IMG/VR virus record: IMGVR_UViG_3300009149_000048
Span: 1-51,211 of that record
Source of the DNA: a virus
Direction: 5' to 3' (one strand)
DNA length: 51,211 nt
The position numbers and the translations under genes are program-made. The notes below the pieces were generated by a model. The model saw nothing but the letters and a program-made list of their open reading frames with translations. It did not search any database and was not told the origin of the DNA. Positions 14,408 to 23,393 of the stretch are shown here, in pieces. How positions within the stretch are numbered: the stretch's first letter is position 1; each line of letters begins with the position of its first letter.

Positions 14408-15196
14408 CTAAAATTTGATAAGACTATATTGAATTCCTATTCCAATAGTAGGTGAAATAGATAAATTTTCTCCTATACCAATTCCAACATGTGGACCAAC
14501 ACTAAACTTTTTCTTATTGAGTTTTCTCAATTCTGGGTGTATATTTGGATCTAAAACAACTGCATCTATTTGACTAGCTTCAAAACCAGGATAATCTGTT
14601 TTTAACCAAACTTTAAGTTTTTTATCCATCATTCCTAAAACCAAAGAAGCATCCATGTTGATTATGTCTTTTGTGATTTTAACTTTACTAACGTTTAATT
14701 TTTTAAATTTAGTAGTATCGTTAAACAAATCAATTGTTAATGATCCTTCTAAGTGTCTTGAATTATTTTTACTAAACACGGTATCTTTTTTAAAATTAAC
14801 AACATACGTACTATCATTCAACATTAAAATGTTAGAATTTACATATACCGTATCACTTTGTATTTTAGTTATGTATTTCACAACTAATTGTTGATTTGAA
14901 TTTGGTATAGTTTTTTCCAATTCTTTAACTTCTTCATATAGTTCATTATTCAATTCTTTCAATTCTTTTTTATTTGAAATTAAAACGCCCCTTTCGTGAA
15001 TTAAATTACCGTTTTTAGTATAATAAGACTTTACAGAATCATTCAAAACTTCAATATTATTTTGTTGTTTTAGATTTTGTTGTTTCAATTTACTGATTTT
15101 ATCACCATTACATTTAACTAATAATAGTATAATACCAATCAATACACCTATTATGACTGTATTAGTTAACTTTATTTCTTTTCCTAGTATTTTCAT
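14408..15196 (-). CDS. Membrane-anchored periplasmic coiled-coil protein, candidate spanin
   Basis: 262 aa. An N-terminal transmembrane anchor (about residues 12-28, NTVIIGVLIGIILLLVK) is followed by a coiled coil (about 32-95), a beta-rich middle (ITKIQSDTVYVNSNILML) and a C-terminal pair of Gly-rich strands (SVGPHVGIGIG, SPTIGIGIQYSLIKF). The last residue is Phe, as in outer-membrane beta-strand signatures. The overall layout could span the periplasm from inner to outer membrane, as spanins do. However, the fold is not a known spanin family and no endolysin or holin is recognised beside it. It ends 41 nt before the 753-aa gene and starts 3 nt before the end of the collar-fibre gene. Confidence 0.6.
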   Translation of the reverse strand: MKILGKEIKLTNTVIIGVLIGIILLLVKCNGDKISKLKQQNLKQQNNIEVLNDSVKSYYTKNGNLIHERGVLISNKKELKELNNELYEEVKELEKTIPNSNQQLVVKYITKIQSDTVYVNSNILMLNDSTYVVNFKKDTVFSKNNSRHLEGSLTIDLFNDTTKFKKLNVSKVKITKDIINMDASLVLGMMDKKLKVWLKTDYPGFEASQIDAVVLDPNIHPELRKLNKKKFSVGPHVGIGIGENLSISPTIGIGIQYSLIKF

Positions 15197-15198
15197 AT

Positions 15199-18100
15199 TT
15201 ACGTTAAATTAGTGTCAAATTCTGTATTTTTGTTTATACTATTTCTATATAAATCTAGATTATGTTTTTGCCAACTAGTTTCAGAATATAATGTATTATT
15301 ATAATCTAATGGTCCAGCTGCAAAACGATCTTGTGAATTGAAATATGTATATGGGTGCATAGTATCATCGTTTCTATTCATTGATTTAAATCCAAATTCA
15401 TATGCGTTTAATTTATATGCTCCTTGAAAACCGGATGATGTCATCCTATTTGAAAAGTTGTTATAAATGTGACCGGTTGTTGTGTATTTAGATTCTTCTG
15501 AACTAACTCTAGGTGTACCTAGATATGACCACCACGACATGTCAGGTTTACTTGATACTGTTGGACTGCTACATCTTGGTACACCAGCAATATAATGAAA
15601 GTCTTTAATTATTGAATTTCTTACTGGGTTTCTAACACCTTTTAAGTTTATTGCCATATATGTACCTTTAAATGGTGGTGTTATGAATCCTTGTCCTACA
15701 GCGTTGGGTGATCCAGTTATTGTTGATCGTATCCAATTAGAGTTAGAACTATATTGACCACCTGTAGTTTCACCATACCAATAATCTAAATTATAGTCTA
15801 AAGAATCCTTTGTCCAAAAATTAATTACGTGATTATGATTTCCAGAACTTGTGTTGGCTGGATTACCAGTATAATAAACTGCATCTGGTTGACCACCATT
15901 TTCACCCAATGCATCAATCAAATTACCACCAGATTGAAACACCATTGCCCTACTTTTAATTGGGTGTATATGAGCACCATCAAATGCAGATTTCAGTTTA
16001 GGCATTTGTGAACCATCTAAATAAGGGAATCCTATAGTTTCAAAACACCCCTTCATCATCCAAGATGAATTATATTTATTGTTGGTTGTATAAAATCTGA
16101 ATCCACCGTCTTTTTCTTGTCCCGTAGTTGGTGTAGCGTTTAATGTATTACCAGAAACTGCCCTAATTATAAAATCAGAATCTGGTAAAACCATTTTAGC
16201 AACTTTACCAAAATAATTAGGTAATACTATTCTAAAACCAGAATCAGCAACAGATGGTGCTAGTACACTATATCCCCATTTTGGATCGGATCTTGGTATC
16301 AAGTTTGCTCTTGATGATGCAAAGTCACCTAACTTTTCTGACGTAGGTGCGCCTGTTGTACTATTAACAGTAAAGGTATTTTGTGTTTCTGAATTGATAC
16401 CAGAGAAATTGTTATTAATTGTATAAATAACAGATCCCCCTGTTGTAACTGTTCCGTTTTCTAAAATGAAACTAGAAGTTGTTTCCACATTCATACCTTT
16501 CATTTTGGAAAACGGTCCGGTTGATATAATATCTCTTTCATCCGCTAAAACAGCACCATTACAAATATAATAGTCTTTTAGTTCATTTGAACCCTTACCT
16601 ATAAAAGCACCACATGACGCGGTTCCACCCGGTAACCAATCTGTTGTAGTTGCACCGATGGCTGTAAATCCTAACGGTTTACCACTAGTTACAAAGAAAC
16701 TAAACTTATCTGATGCTAGTTCGGGAAACGACATTACAGCAAAGGTAGGAACAGCATTTATTAAATTTGGTTCTTCAAAAGTTATTATACCATTTTTCTT
16801 GTTTATGGCAACGTATCCATCTTGATTACCATCATTTGTTTCTTCTTGTTGTCTTAGTCTAACGGTACCATATAAATCCATTGACCCAGTAGGTAGCATT
16901 TTATGAGAAACGTCAAAGAATTTATCTTTTCTATTTGTTTTGTTTGGATCACCAGCAGTATCATAATTACCACTATTATCTTTTTCTTGTCTGAATAACC
17001 CAGGGAATAATCCCATTCTACTCATAGACCTAGAACCCGATTGATTATTGAGGGGTGCTAAAATATCATATCCCAAAAATGTTTGTAATCCATTATCGTT
17101 TGGTATTGTACCAGATAGGGAACCCGCTTGTTGTGATTCACTATTGATACTGTCTGTCGATGTATTTACACCATCAACACCCGAATAATAAACTAATGCT
17201 TGGTCATACCCAAAACCTTGATAAGAAACATTTAAATTAGATTGTGAAAACGGGAATGTTGGTTGACTATTAGGCCCTTGTATAAATTTAGCGTTTAATA
17301 CGGTTTGTCCTATTCTAAAGGGAAACCGTTGTGAATTTGAATCGAAGTTTATACTGTCTGTATATGTGTTTACTACTCTACCTTTATCGGTTGAGGAACC
17401 AGTTGTTGTTGTTGATAATAGTGTTTTGTTTAATAGTACTATTTCATTTGAATCACCAAAACCATATGCATTATTAGATATGAACGATTTACTAACATTC
17501 GATCTTAAATCATTGTTAGATGTGTATATTTTTTTATTTTCGTTGTATTTGTATTCATCTCTGATTATAACACCTAGTCCATAAGATGTGATACCACTAG
17601 ATAAATTCACAACAAACGAATCATTGAATTTAAATTCGGTGTAAATTTGAGATTCTAATTTAGTGGAAACATCTTGAACAGATGTATTAAGCGCCCTAGC
17701 TGATCTAGTACCTAATCTAAAATTAGATATTCCAGAAACACTATCTAGAGTAATCATACCCTTAGCACCTAATCTAAAATCAAAAAATCTATTTTGAATA
17801 CTTAAATTAGCAAAGTCATTATAATCCATGTCTTTACTAGCATATTCAGAAGAATTTGCATTGTATTGTGCGGTTTCGTGTGTTTTCGTTAAACCAATGG
17901 CAATACCGTTTGTGAATGAAGAATTTGCGCTAGGGTTTTTATAATCATTTTGTGAAATGATAAACATGGGTACATTAGATTCACTAGTTGGAAACTTGTC
18001 CATTGTTAAATTACCGGTTGGTGGTGAAAAAGTTCCACCTATTGCACTTGTTGCTGAATTTCTAAATAGTGTTGCGTATCTACCCAATACTAGTGAATTA

Positions 18101-18633
18101 TTACCCCTACCTAGTGCAACAAAATCCATCCCAGCGTTAACATATCCTACACTACCTAAATCGTAGTCGTCTTTATCATTCGGGAAATTTTTACCTAAAT
18201 AATTACCTAATTGTGTATATTGTGGTGTGAATTGATTACCAAAAGTACCATTACTTTGATTTAAACCGGATAAAATAGATATAGAACCATCACCCTCGGG
18301 TCCTGCTGGTCCTGTTGGTCCTGCTATGTTTATTCCTAAACTAACCCATCCACTATCGAAATATTCAACATCACCATTTATTTCTAATCTAAAATCATTT
18401 TCCCTAAAAACACCATCTGTTGGTATGTTTATTGTTCCTGATGCACCTGTTGCACCAAACCATTGTGATCCCCTAATCCCTTCTGGACCAGCAACACCTT
18501 GTGCCCCAGACGGTCCTTGTGGTCCAATTGGACCACCAGAACTTAACAAAATCTGGTCGAAATTTTGATTAATTTTTTCAGTTAATGTTAATATGTTGTC
18601 AGAACCATAAAGTTCTTTAATAACTATGTTCAT
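15199..18633 (-). CDS. Collagen-like tail fibre with collar-type domain
   Basis: 1144 aa. The start (about residues 20-30, TEKINQNFDQILLSSGG) leads into a Gly-X-Y segment (about 33-58, GPIGPQGPSGAQG and following) and a second one near residue 105 (GPTGPAGPEG). A long beta-rich shaft follows. Around residues 690-810 a tail-collar-type domain is visible (YYICNGAVL, then RIVLPNYFGKV). Two His-X-His motifs, HIH near 887 and HNH near 932, recall the metal-binding HxH sites of T4 gp12 and gp37 trimers. The protein is therefore probably a short-tail-fibre-like adhesin. It sits between the 1538-aa virion gene and the spanin-like gene. Confidence 0.75.
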   Translation of the reverse strand: MNIVIKELYGSDNILTLTEKINQNFDQILLSSGGPIGPQGPSGAQGVAGPEGIRGSQWFGATGASGTINIPTDGVFRENDFRLEINGDVEYFDSGWVSLGINIAGPTGPAGPEGDGSISILSGLNQSNGTFGNQFTPQYTQLGNYLGKNFPNDKDDYDLGSVGYVNAGMDFVALGRGNNSLVLGRYATLFRNSATSAIGGTFSPPTGNLTMDKFPTSESNVPMFIISQNDYKNPSANSSFTNGIAIGLTKTHETAQYNANSSEYASKDMDYNDFANLSIQNRFFDFRLGAKGMITLDSVSGISNFRLGTRSARALNTSVQDVSTKLESQIYTEFKFNDSFVVNLSSGITSYGLGVIIRDEYKYNENKKIYTSNNDLRSNVSKSFISNNAYGFGDSNEIVLLNKTLLSTTTTGSSTDKGRVVNTYTDSINFDSNSQRFPFRIGQTVLNAKFIQGPNSQPTFPFSQSNLNVSYQGFGYDQALVYYSGVDGVNTSTDSINSESQQAGSLSGTIPNDNGLQTFLGYDILAPLNNQSGSRSMSRMGLFPGLFRQEKDNSGNYDTAGDPNKTNRKDKFFDVSHKMLPTGSMDLYGTVRLRQQEETNDGNQDGYVAINKKNGIITFEEPNLINAVPTFAVMSFPELASDKFSFFVTSGKPLGFTAIGATTTDWLPGGTASCGAFIGKGSNELKDYYICNGAVLADERDIISTGPFSKMKGMNVETTSSFILENGTVTTGGSVIYTINNNFSGINSETQNTFTVNSTTGAPTSEKLGDFASSRANLIPRSDPKWGYSVLAPSVADSGFRIVLPNYFGKVAKMVLPDSDFIIRAVSGNTLNATPTTGQEKDGGFRFYTTNNKYNSSWMMKGCFETIGFPYLDGSQMPKLKSAFDGAHIHPIKSRAMVFQSGGNLIDALGENGGQPDAVYYTGNPANTSSGNHNHVINFWTKDSLDYNLDYWYGETTGGQYSSNSNWIRSTITGSPNAVGQGFITPPFKGTYMAINLKGVRNPVRNSIIKDFHYIAGVPRCSSPTVSSKPDMSWWSYLGTPRVSSEESKYTTTGHIYNNFSNRMTSSGFQGAYKLNAYEFGFKSMNRNDDTMHPYTYFNSQDRFAAGPLDYNNTLYSETSWQKHNLDLYRNSINKNTEFDTNLT

Positions 18634-18676
18634 GTAATCAATTTAATTTTATAGGATATAGAATCCGAACTTAGAA

Positions 18677-18684
18677 TATTTAAT
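18677..18684 (-). promoter_or_regulatory. Late-promoter-like ATTAAATA
   Basis: Minus-strand TTTGATTAAATATT context, identical at 11 positions to the 23327 copy. It is 43 nt from the fibre ATG at 18633, longer than the usual gap. Confidence 0.45.
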
Positions 18685-18690
18685 CAAATA

Positions 18691-21600
18691 TTAAACTACT
18701 GTTATGTTCGTTATAAAACTAAGCGTCACATTCTTATCACTGGGTTTTATAAAAGTAAATTTATATTCAAATTCACTGAATCTAGTACGAGAAAATCTTA
18801 TATTTTCTAATTTAGTAAATCCATTTGTTAATAATTCTTGTTCTGTCATATTAGATTCAAATAGTGGTTCATTACTTAATTTACTAGAATATTTAACATA
18901 TGCATACACATTTTGTGAAAAATATCTAGGTAAAATGTTTGTAGTTATATATCTTTCAATATCATCATCTAAAGAATCTAACACGTTGTAATTAAAATTA
19001 GGGTTAACATAAGTTTCGAACAATGAAACTAACCTTGGTTTTATAGTTTCTATTATTTTTTTAGTATTATTCAACACACCGCTTATGTTATTATTCGAAT
19101 TTCTAGTTAATCTAATATCTAGAACGGGTGATAACAAATCAGGATTGTATGTATATTTTTCTAATTTTATCAATTCCGGTATATTCATAATAGAAGATGC
19201 TAAAAAACTACTAATTTCTTTAGGTTCTATGTATCCGGGATAACTAGTAAAATTAAATTTACTATTATATTTTTTGTGAAAGTTGTGATCCCAACAACTT
19301 CTGAATATATAAGAATCCTGTTTATCAATAGAAATTTCACCTATTTTCCAAAACTGTGGACGTAAGGCGCTACCTTTATTCAAATCTAATATTGTTAATG
19401 GGTTTTGTTCATTTATTTTGTTTATATATAGTTGTTTATATAAGGCAAAATTAGGATATGTACTAAAAAATTGTACATTAGTAAATCTTAAAGAATTTCT
19501 TATATCACTTGTGAATTTGTTGTCATAATTGTCTCTATATAACATAACATTTTGAACTTTGGGATTATATCTACCATTAAATCTATACATGGTTGATATA
19601 TATGTAGAATTTAATCCAGATGTCTTTACACCAATTGGTTTAAAATCACTGTTTTTAACACCATTGAATATTATGGGTTCTGTTGTAATATAATCAGCTT
19701 TGGTGTTTGTTGAATATAAATCAAATTCCAAAAGAAATGTATTTTTATCAACTGTTCCATTTTCGTTTATTGTAACATATTCAATATCAGGACTCCCATT
19801 ATTTATTTTATCAAATATAGACGCGAAACTAATTTCTTGTATGGTTCCTTTAAACGCATTAAAACCACCAGATTCATATGTTGGTATTTTATCGAGACAA
19901 TCTTCTGGTAATGGATATAGGTTTATATATGATAACCCAAATGGGTATTCGGTCGTACCTAATTTATAAAAGAATTTCCTTGCTCTTATTGTGTTTTTTG
20001 TTATAGAAGATATTTGATCTATTATTATAGAGGTGTTAGATGTTAATTCTATCACAATTTTATTATAAACCCCTTGTTCATTTGGTAATATTTGCTTATC
20101 AAAATTAGGTAACGAATTAGATATTATGTTTTGTGATCCGTTAATCACATATACACCAGATTCTATGGTGAAATTTGGAACGTTTGTCCCAAATTCATTT
20201 TCTATAAAAGGTGAAATGGCACCAGATACTTTAATATCTGCAAAATCACCGGTGTTATTATATTTGTTTTCAATAACGTACAATAAACATCTGTCTAAAA
20301 ATAATTGACCTGTCGTCCCTCTAGATAAATAGTAATCATCTAAGTCTGCTTCGATAAACATTGTTATTGTTTTGAACTTTTTGTTTTCTATAACAGAAAA
20401 TGCAATTGGTTCATTTGTTTTGTTTGTAAAAACCGCACTAAATTTATAATCATTAAATTCGTCACTAGAAAAAACACCAAGGTCTTGAATATTAAAATTC
20501 AAAGGGTTTTTGTTTTCTACCCTTCTTTTGAATTTAATTTTTGCACCTCTGAAAAAAGTTTCGCCAAAAGAATCTTCGTTTCCGCCACTAACTATTGTGT
20601 ATTTGGTCATCATTGGAAAAGAAACACCGTCTACATTATATTGTGTGAAATATTCTGTGAACCTGTCTTGTGATATATCATACAATTCTGTTTTTTCTAA
20701 ATATCTATCAAAATAAGAAAATGAATCTATTTTTTGTTCAGTTGTCAAGTAATATGGATATTCTTGTAAATAGTACCATTCATGTGTAAAGAATCTAAAA
20801 TCTGGTATTTTATTTACATTAGAAGGTGAAAAGTTATCATAACTGAATGCACTGTTATTTGATAACCTGTAATTGTTTTCCCTAACGTCTGAACCACCAT
20901 CGTCATAAACCCACTTATTTATAAATGGTATTATTCTACCCTTTATAGCGAGTTCTGGTAGTTCGTTTTCTAAAAGTCTATCGTATTCATTGGTTATAGA
21001 TTGTATTTCACCAGTGTCTTCATTTAAACTACCACCGAGTTTCTTAAACCCACTATCTCTGAAATTTTGAATAGCGTTTTGTATAGTTAATGAAAATGAT
21101 CCAATATCACCAGCTTTGTTTAAATAATTTTCTGAAAGTAATTCTAAATACCCATCACCATCTTTACCATATTCACTCCTAAATTGATCTATGTCAAATT
21201 GTTTAATAGGATACATAGACATCAAACCAACTTTATTAGTTTCAACATCAAATATTTCACAATATCCACCATTTGATATCTTTATATCATCGGAACAATT
21301 TATAGATATATAAGAATCGAAATCATCAAAATTAACAATCCTACCATTTTGAAATATAGGCTCGTCTAAATAGGCTGATATAGAATCTATTTTAGTATAC
21401 CAATCTATGGTTTTTAAAAATAAATTTGTTGAAAAATAACTTTCAAATTCTTTTGGAATTCTTATTCTATTTTGTGGTATATCATTACCACCTTTAAATT
21501 TTTGTTGAATTATTAAAAAAGACGGGTCTTCATACATAGATGTCGCACCAGAAACTATTGCACTATAATCTATGAAATTAGGTTGTCCTAATGTATTTCT

Positions 21601-23307
21601 TCGAATGTTAAAATTTGTTATAGATTCAAAATTTTCATATGGTACACTTACAACATTAGAAAAATTAACATCATCACTGAACATTAAATATTCATAGTTG
21701 TTCCAATATTGATTAGTACCCCTTGTGAATACAATGACCCTATCGAATTTTGATATAGAAAAGATGTTAAAATCTTCGTCTTGGTTAGCGTAGTTATTTA
21801 TGGCTGTGGTTATTGCATTTGCAATTTCTTCTGGGTTACCCGCTAATGAAAATTTATTATTAATAAATGAACCAGCTGTTAATGATACATCACCTATAAA
21901 AACTTGGTTTATATTGAATTCACTTGAATTTTCATTTACATTTCTTATCCTCAATTCAAAAGAATTAGTTGTACCTTCTATTTTGAATTCAAAATATGAC
22001 CTACCTTCTTGATTAGATTTCGATGCCGGTATAATACCTAAAGATTCTTTTGTGAATCCCTTTAGGTCTCTAGTGTTTACAAATGTATTTTTTAAAACAA
22101 GTTCGTTTGAATTCCAATCAACATCATTTTTGATATCATAAAAGGTATCATCAGTTGAATATACGTAAGGTAAAAAATTACTATTTTTAATATCTGAACT
22201 TAGTAATTCATATTGATTATCATAGTCAACAAATAATTTAACACCACTTTCGTTTTCTAATGCTATGTTATTATCACTAAGTATGTTTACATCATATACG
22301 GATTCTATATTTTTATTTTGTGGTAAATTGTTATATTTTTTAGTATAAAACGCTGCACTATCTAATTTAAAATTAGTGATGTCGTTTCTGTTAAAATATA
22401 ATCCAAAATATCTATTTATTTCAAAGTCTTCATTCGATTCATCATCAAATAAAAATTCTAAGTTTATTATATTTGGATGTATAACACCATTGATTGAAAA
22501 TTGATTAGTTATTAAATTATCAAATTCTGTTATTGTTCTATCGACCGGAAACGCTTCACTGAACATATTGAACGATTCGTTGGTGAAACCACTTTTCCTT
22601 AATGATATTCCGTTGACCGTACTTTGTTTATTGATATTCCAATCAATAGTTAAAGAACTTTCTGGCATTCTTTCATCATTTATGTGATTTCTTAAAAAAG
22701 TGCCAATAGTTGAATCTGGTCCCATATCGAAAACCTTATGTAACTTTGCATTTTTCAAAATAGTTTCGAAGAAATAATTACTATTTTCTTCATTCTCAAA
22801 ATAGTTTGTATTGTATATTTCCTTTTCTGTATTTTCATCAAACGGCGTTTGTTGATTTTTAGTGTTTACCGAAACTGGATTAGGTATTTTAAATATGGCA
22901 AAATATTCAGGCACATCGTTAGGTTCTAACCAAATTGGTGCCAAATATGAAATTTGTTCATCATATAACTTAGAAATCTTGGGAGTGGCCCCTTGTTGAT
23001 AATTAGTATAATATTGCTTTGCAAAACTGTTTTTTATCGAAAAGAAATCTTCATTATCTTTTATACCATATAAAATTGATTCTGGAATACTACCACTGTT
23101 GAATAAATTATATATGGCTGTTGACCAATCGTTTTCTAAATCTAGTTTTACTTTTTTATATTTATTTCTAGTAAGTTCTGGACTAGCATCTATTGTTTCT
23201 ATATAGATGTCCCCATTACTATCAACAACCAATTTTAAATTTCCCGTTAATTTGGGGTTTGTCTTTAGTAAAGAAAAAGATGTTTTGTTTGTGAAAACCT
23301 TAGCCAT
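18691..23307 (-). CDS. Giant virion structural protein, 1538 aa
   Basis: The largest gene in the window. No family recognised. It is rich in Asn, Ser, Phe and Tyr with dense beta-strand patterns and no signal peptide. There is no long coiled coil, so it is unlikely to be the tape measure. An exact ATTAAATA at 19 nt upstream and a terminator stem just before that make it an independent late transcript. Its position among large tail genes downstream of the gp25-gp6-gp7 wedge block suggests a baseplate periphery or fibre-attachment protein; this is inference. Confidence 0.65.
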   Translation of the reverse strand: MAKVFTNKTSFSLLKTNPKLTGNLKLVVDSNGDIYIETIDASPELTRNKYKKVKLDLENDWSTAIYNLFNSGSIPESILYGIKDNEDFFSIKNSFAKQYYTNYQQGATPKISKLYDEQISYLAPIWLEPNDVPEYFAIFKIPNPVSVNTKNQQTPFDENTEKEIYNTNYFENEENSNYFFETILKNAKLHKVFDMGPDSTIGTFLRNHINDERMPESSLTIDWNINKQSTVNGISLRKSGFTNESFNMFSEAFPVDRTITEFDNLITNQFSINGVIHPNIINLEFLFDDESNEDFEINRYFGLYFNRNDITNFKLDSAAFYTKKYNNLPQNKNIESVYDVNILSDNNIALENESGVKLFVDYDNQYELLSSDIKNSNFLPYVYSTDDTFYDIKNDVDWNSNELVLKNTFVNTRDLKGFTKESLGIIPASKSNQEGRSYFEFKIEGTTNSFELRIRNVNENSSEFNINQVFIGDVSLTAGSFINNKFSLAGNPEEIANAITTAINNYANQDEDFNIFSISKFDRVIVFTRGTNQYWNNYEYLMFSDDVNFSNVVSVPYENFESITNFNIRRNTLGQPNFIDYSAIVSGATSMYEDPSFLIIQQKFKGGNDIPQNRIRIPKEFESYFSTNLFLKTIDWYTKIDSISAYLDEPIFQNGRIVNFDDFDSYISINCSDDIKISNGGYCEIFDVETNKVGLMSMYPIKQFDIDQFRSEYGKDGDGYLELLSENYLNKAGDIGSFSLTIQNAIQNFRDSGFKKLGGSLNEDTGEIQSITNEYDRLLENELPELAIKGRIIPFINKWVYDDGGSDVRENNYRLSNNSAFSYDNFSPSNVNKIPDFRFFTHEWYYLQEYPYYLTTEQKIDSFSYFDRYLEKTELYDISQDRFTEYFTQYNVDGVSFPMMTKYTIVSGGNEDSFGETFFRGAKIKFKRRVENKNPLNFNIQDLGVFSSDEFNDYKFSAVFTNKTNEPIAFSVIENKKFKTITMFIEADLDDYYLSRGTTGQLFLDRCLLYVIENKYNNTGDFADIKVSGAISPFIENEFGTNVPNFTIESGVYVINGSQNIISNSLPNFDKQILPNEQGVYNKIVIELTSNTSIIIDQISSITKNTIRARKFFYKLGTTEYPFGLSYINLYPLPEDCLDKIPTYESGGFNAFKGTIQEISFASIFDKINNGSPDIEYVTINENGTVDKNTFLLEFDLYSTNTKADYITTEPIIFNGVKNSDFKPIGVKTSGLNSTYISTMYRFNGRYNPKVQNVMLYRDNYDNKFTSDIRNSLRFTNVQFFSTYPNFALYKQLYINKINEQNPLTILDLNKGSALRPQFWKIGEISIDKQDSYIFRSCWDHNFHKKYNSKFNFTSYPGYIEPKEISSFLASSIMNIPELIKLEKYTYNPDLLSPVLDIRLTRNSNNNISGVLNNTKKIIETIKPRLVSLFETYVNPNFNYNVLDSLDDDIERYITTNILPRYFSQNVYAYVKYSSKLSNEPLFESNMTEQELLTNGFTKLENIRFSRTRFSEFEYKFTFIKPSDKNVTLSFITNITVV

Positions 23308-23326
23308 TAACAGATTTAATTTTTAA

Positions 23327-23334
23327 TATTTAAT
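23327..23334 (-). promoter_or_regulatory. Late-promoter-like ATTAAATA
   Basis: Minus-strand TTTGATTAAATATT, 19 nt before the ATG at 23307, immediately downstream of the stem-loop at 23337-23371. Confidence 0.6.
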
Positions 23335-23336
23335 CA

Positions 23337-23371
23337 AATAATAAGACTAACTAAATAGTAGTCTTATTATT
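23337..23371 (-). terminator. Strong stem-loop after the 1137-aa gene
   Basis: A perfect 13-bp stem, AATAATAAGACTA (23337-23349) with TAGTCTTATTATT (23359-23371), and a 9-nt loop. It is 22 nt beyond the stop at 23394 and only 2 nt before the next ATTAAATA. The tail is T-rich but interrupted. Confidence 0.75.
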
Positions 23372-23393
23372 AAGAATTAATATTATATAACAT

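Noticed and set aside
18691-23307. Tape measure protein
   Set aside because: Large, but beta-rich without the long helical or coiled-coil regions of tape measures, and not placed between tube and hub genes.
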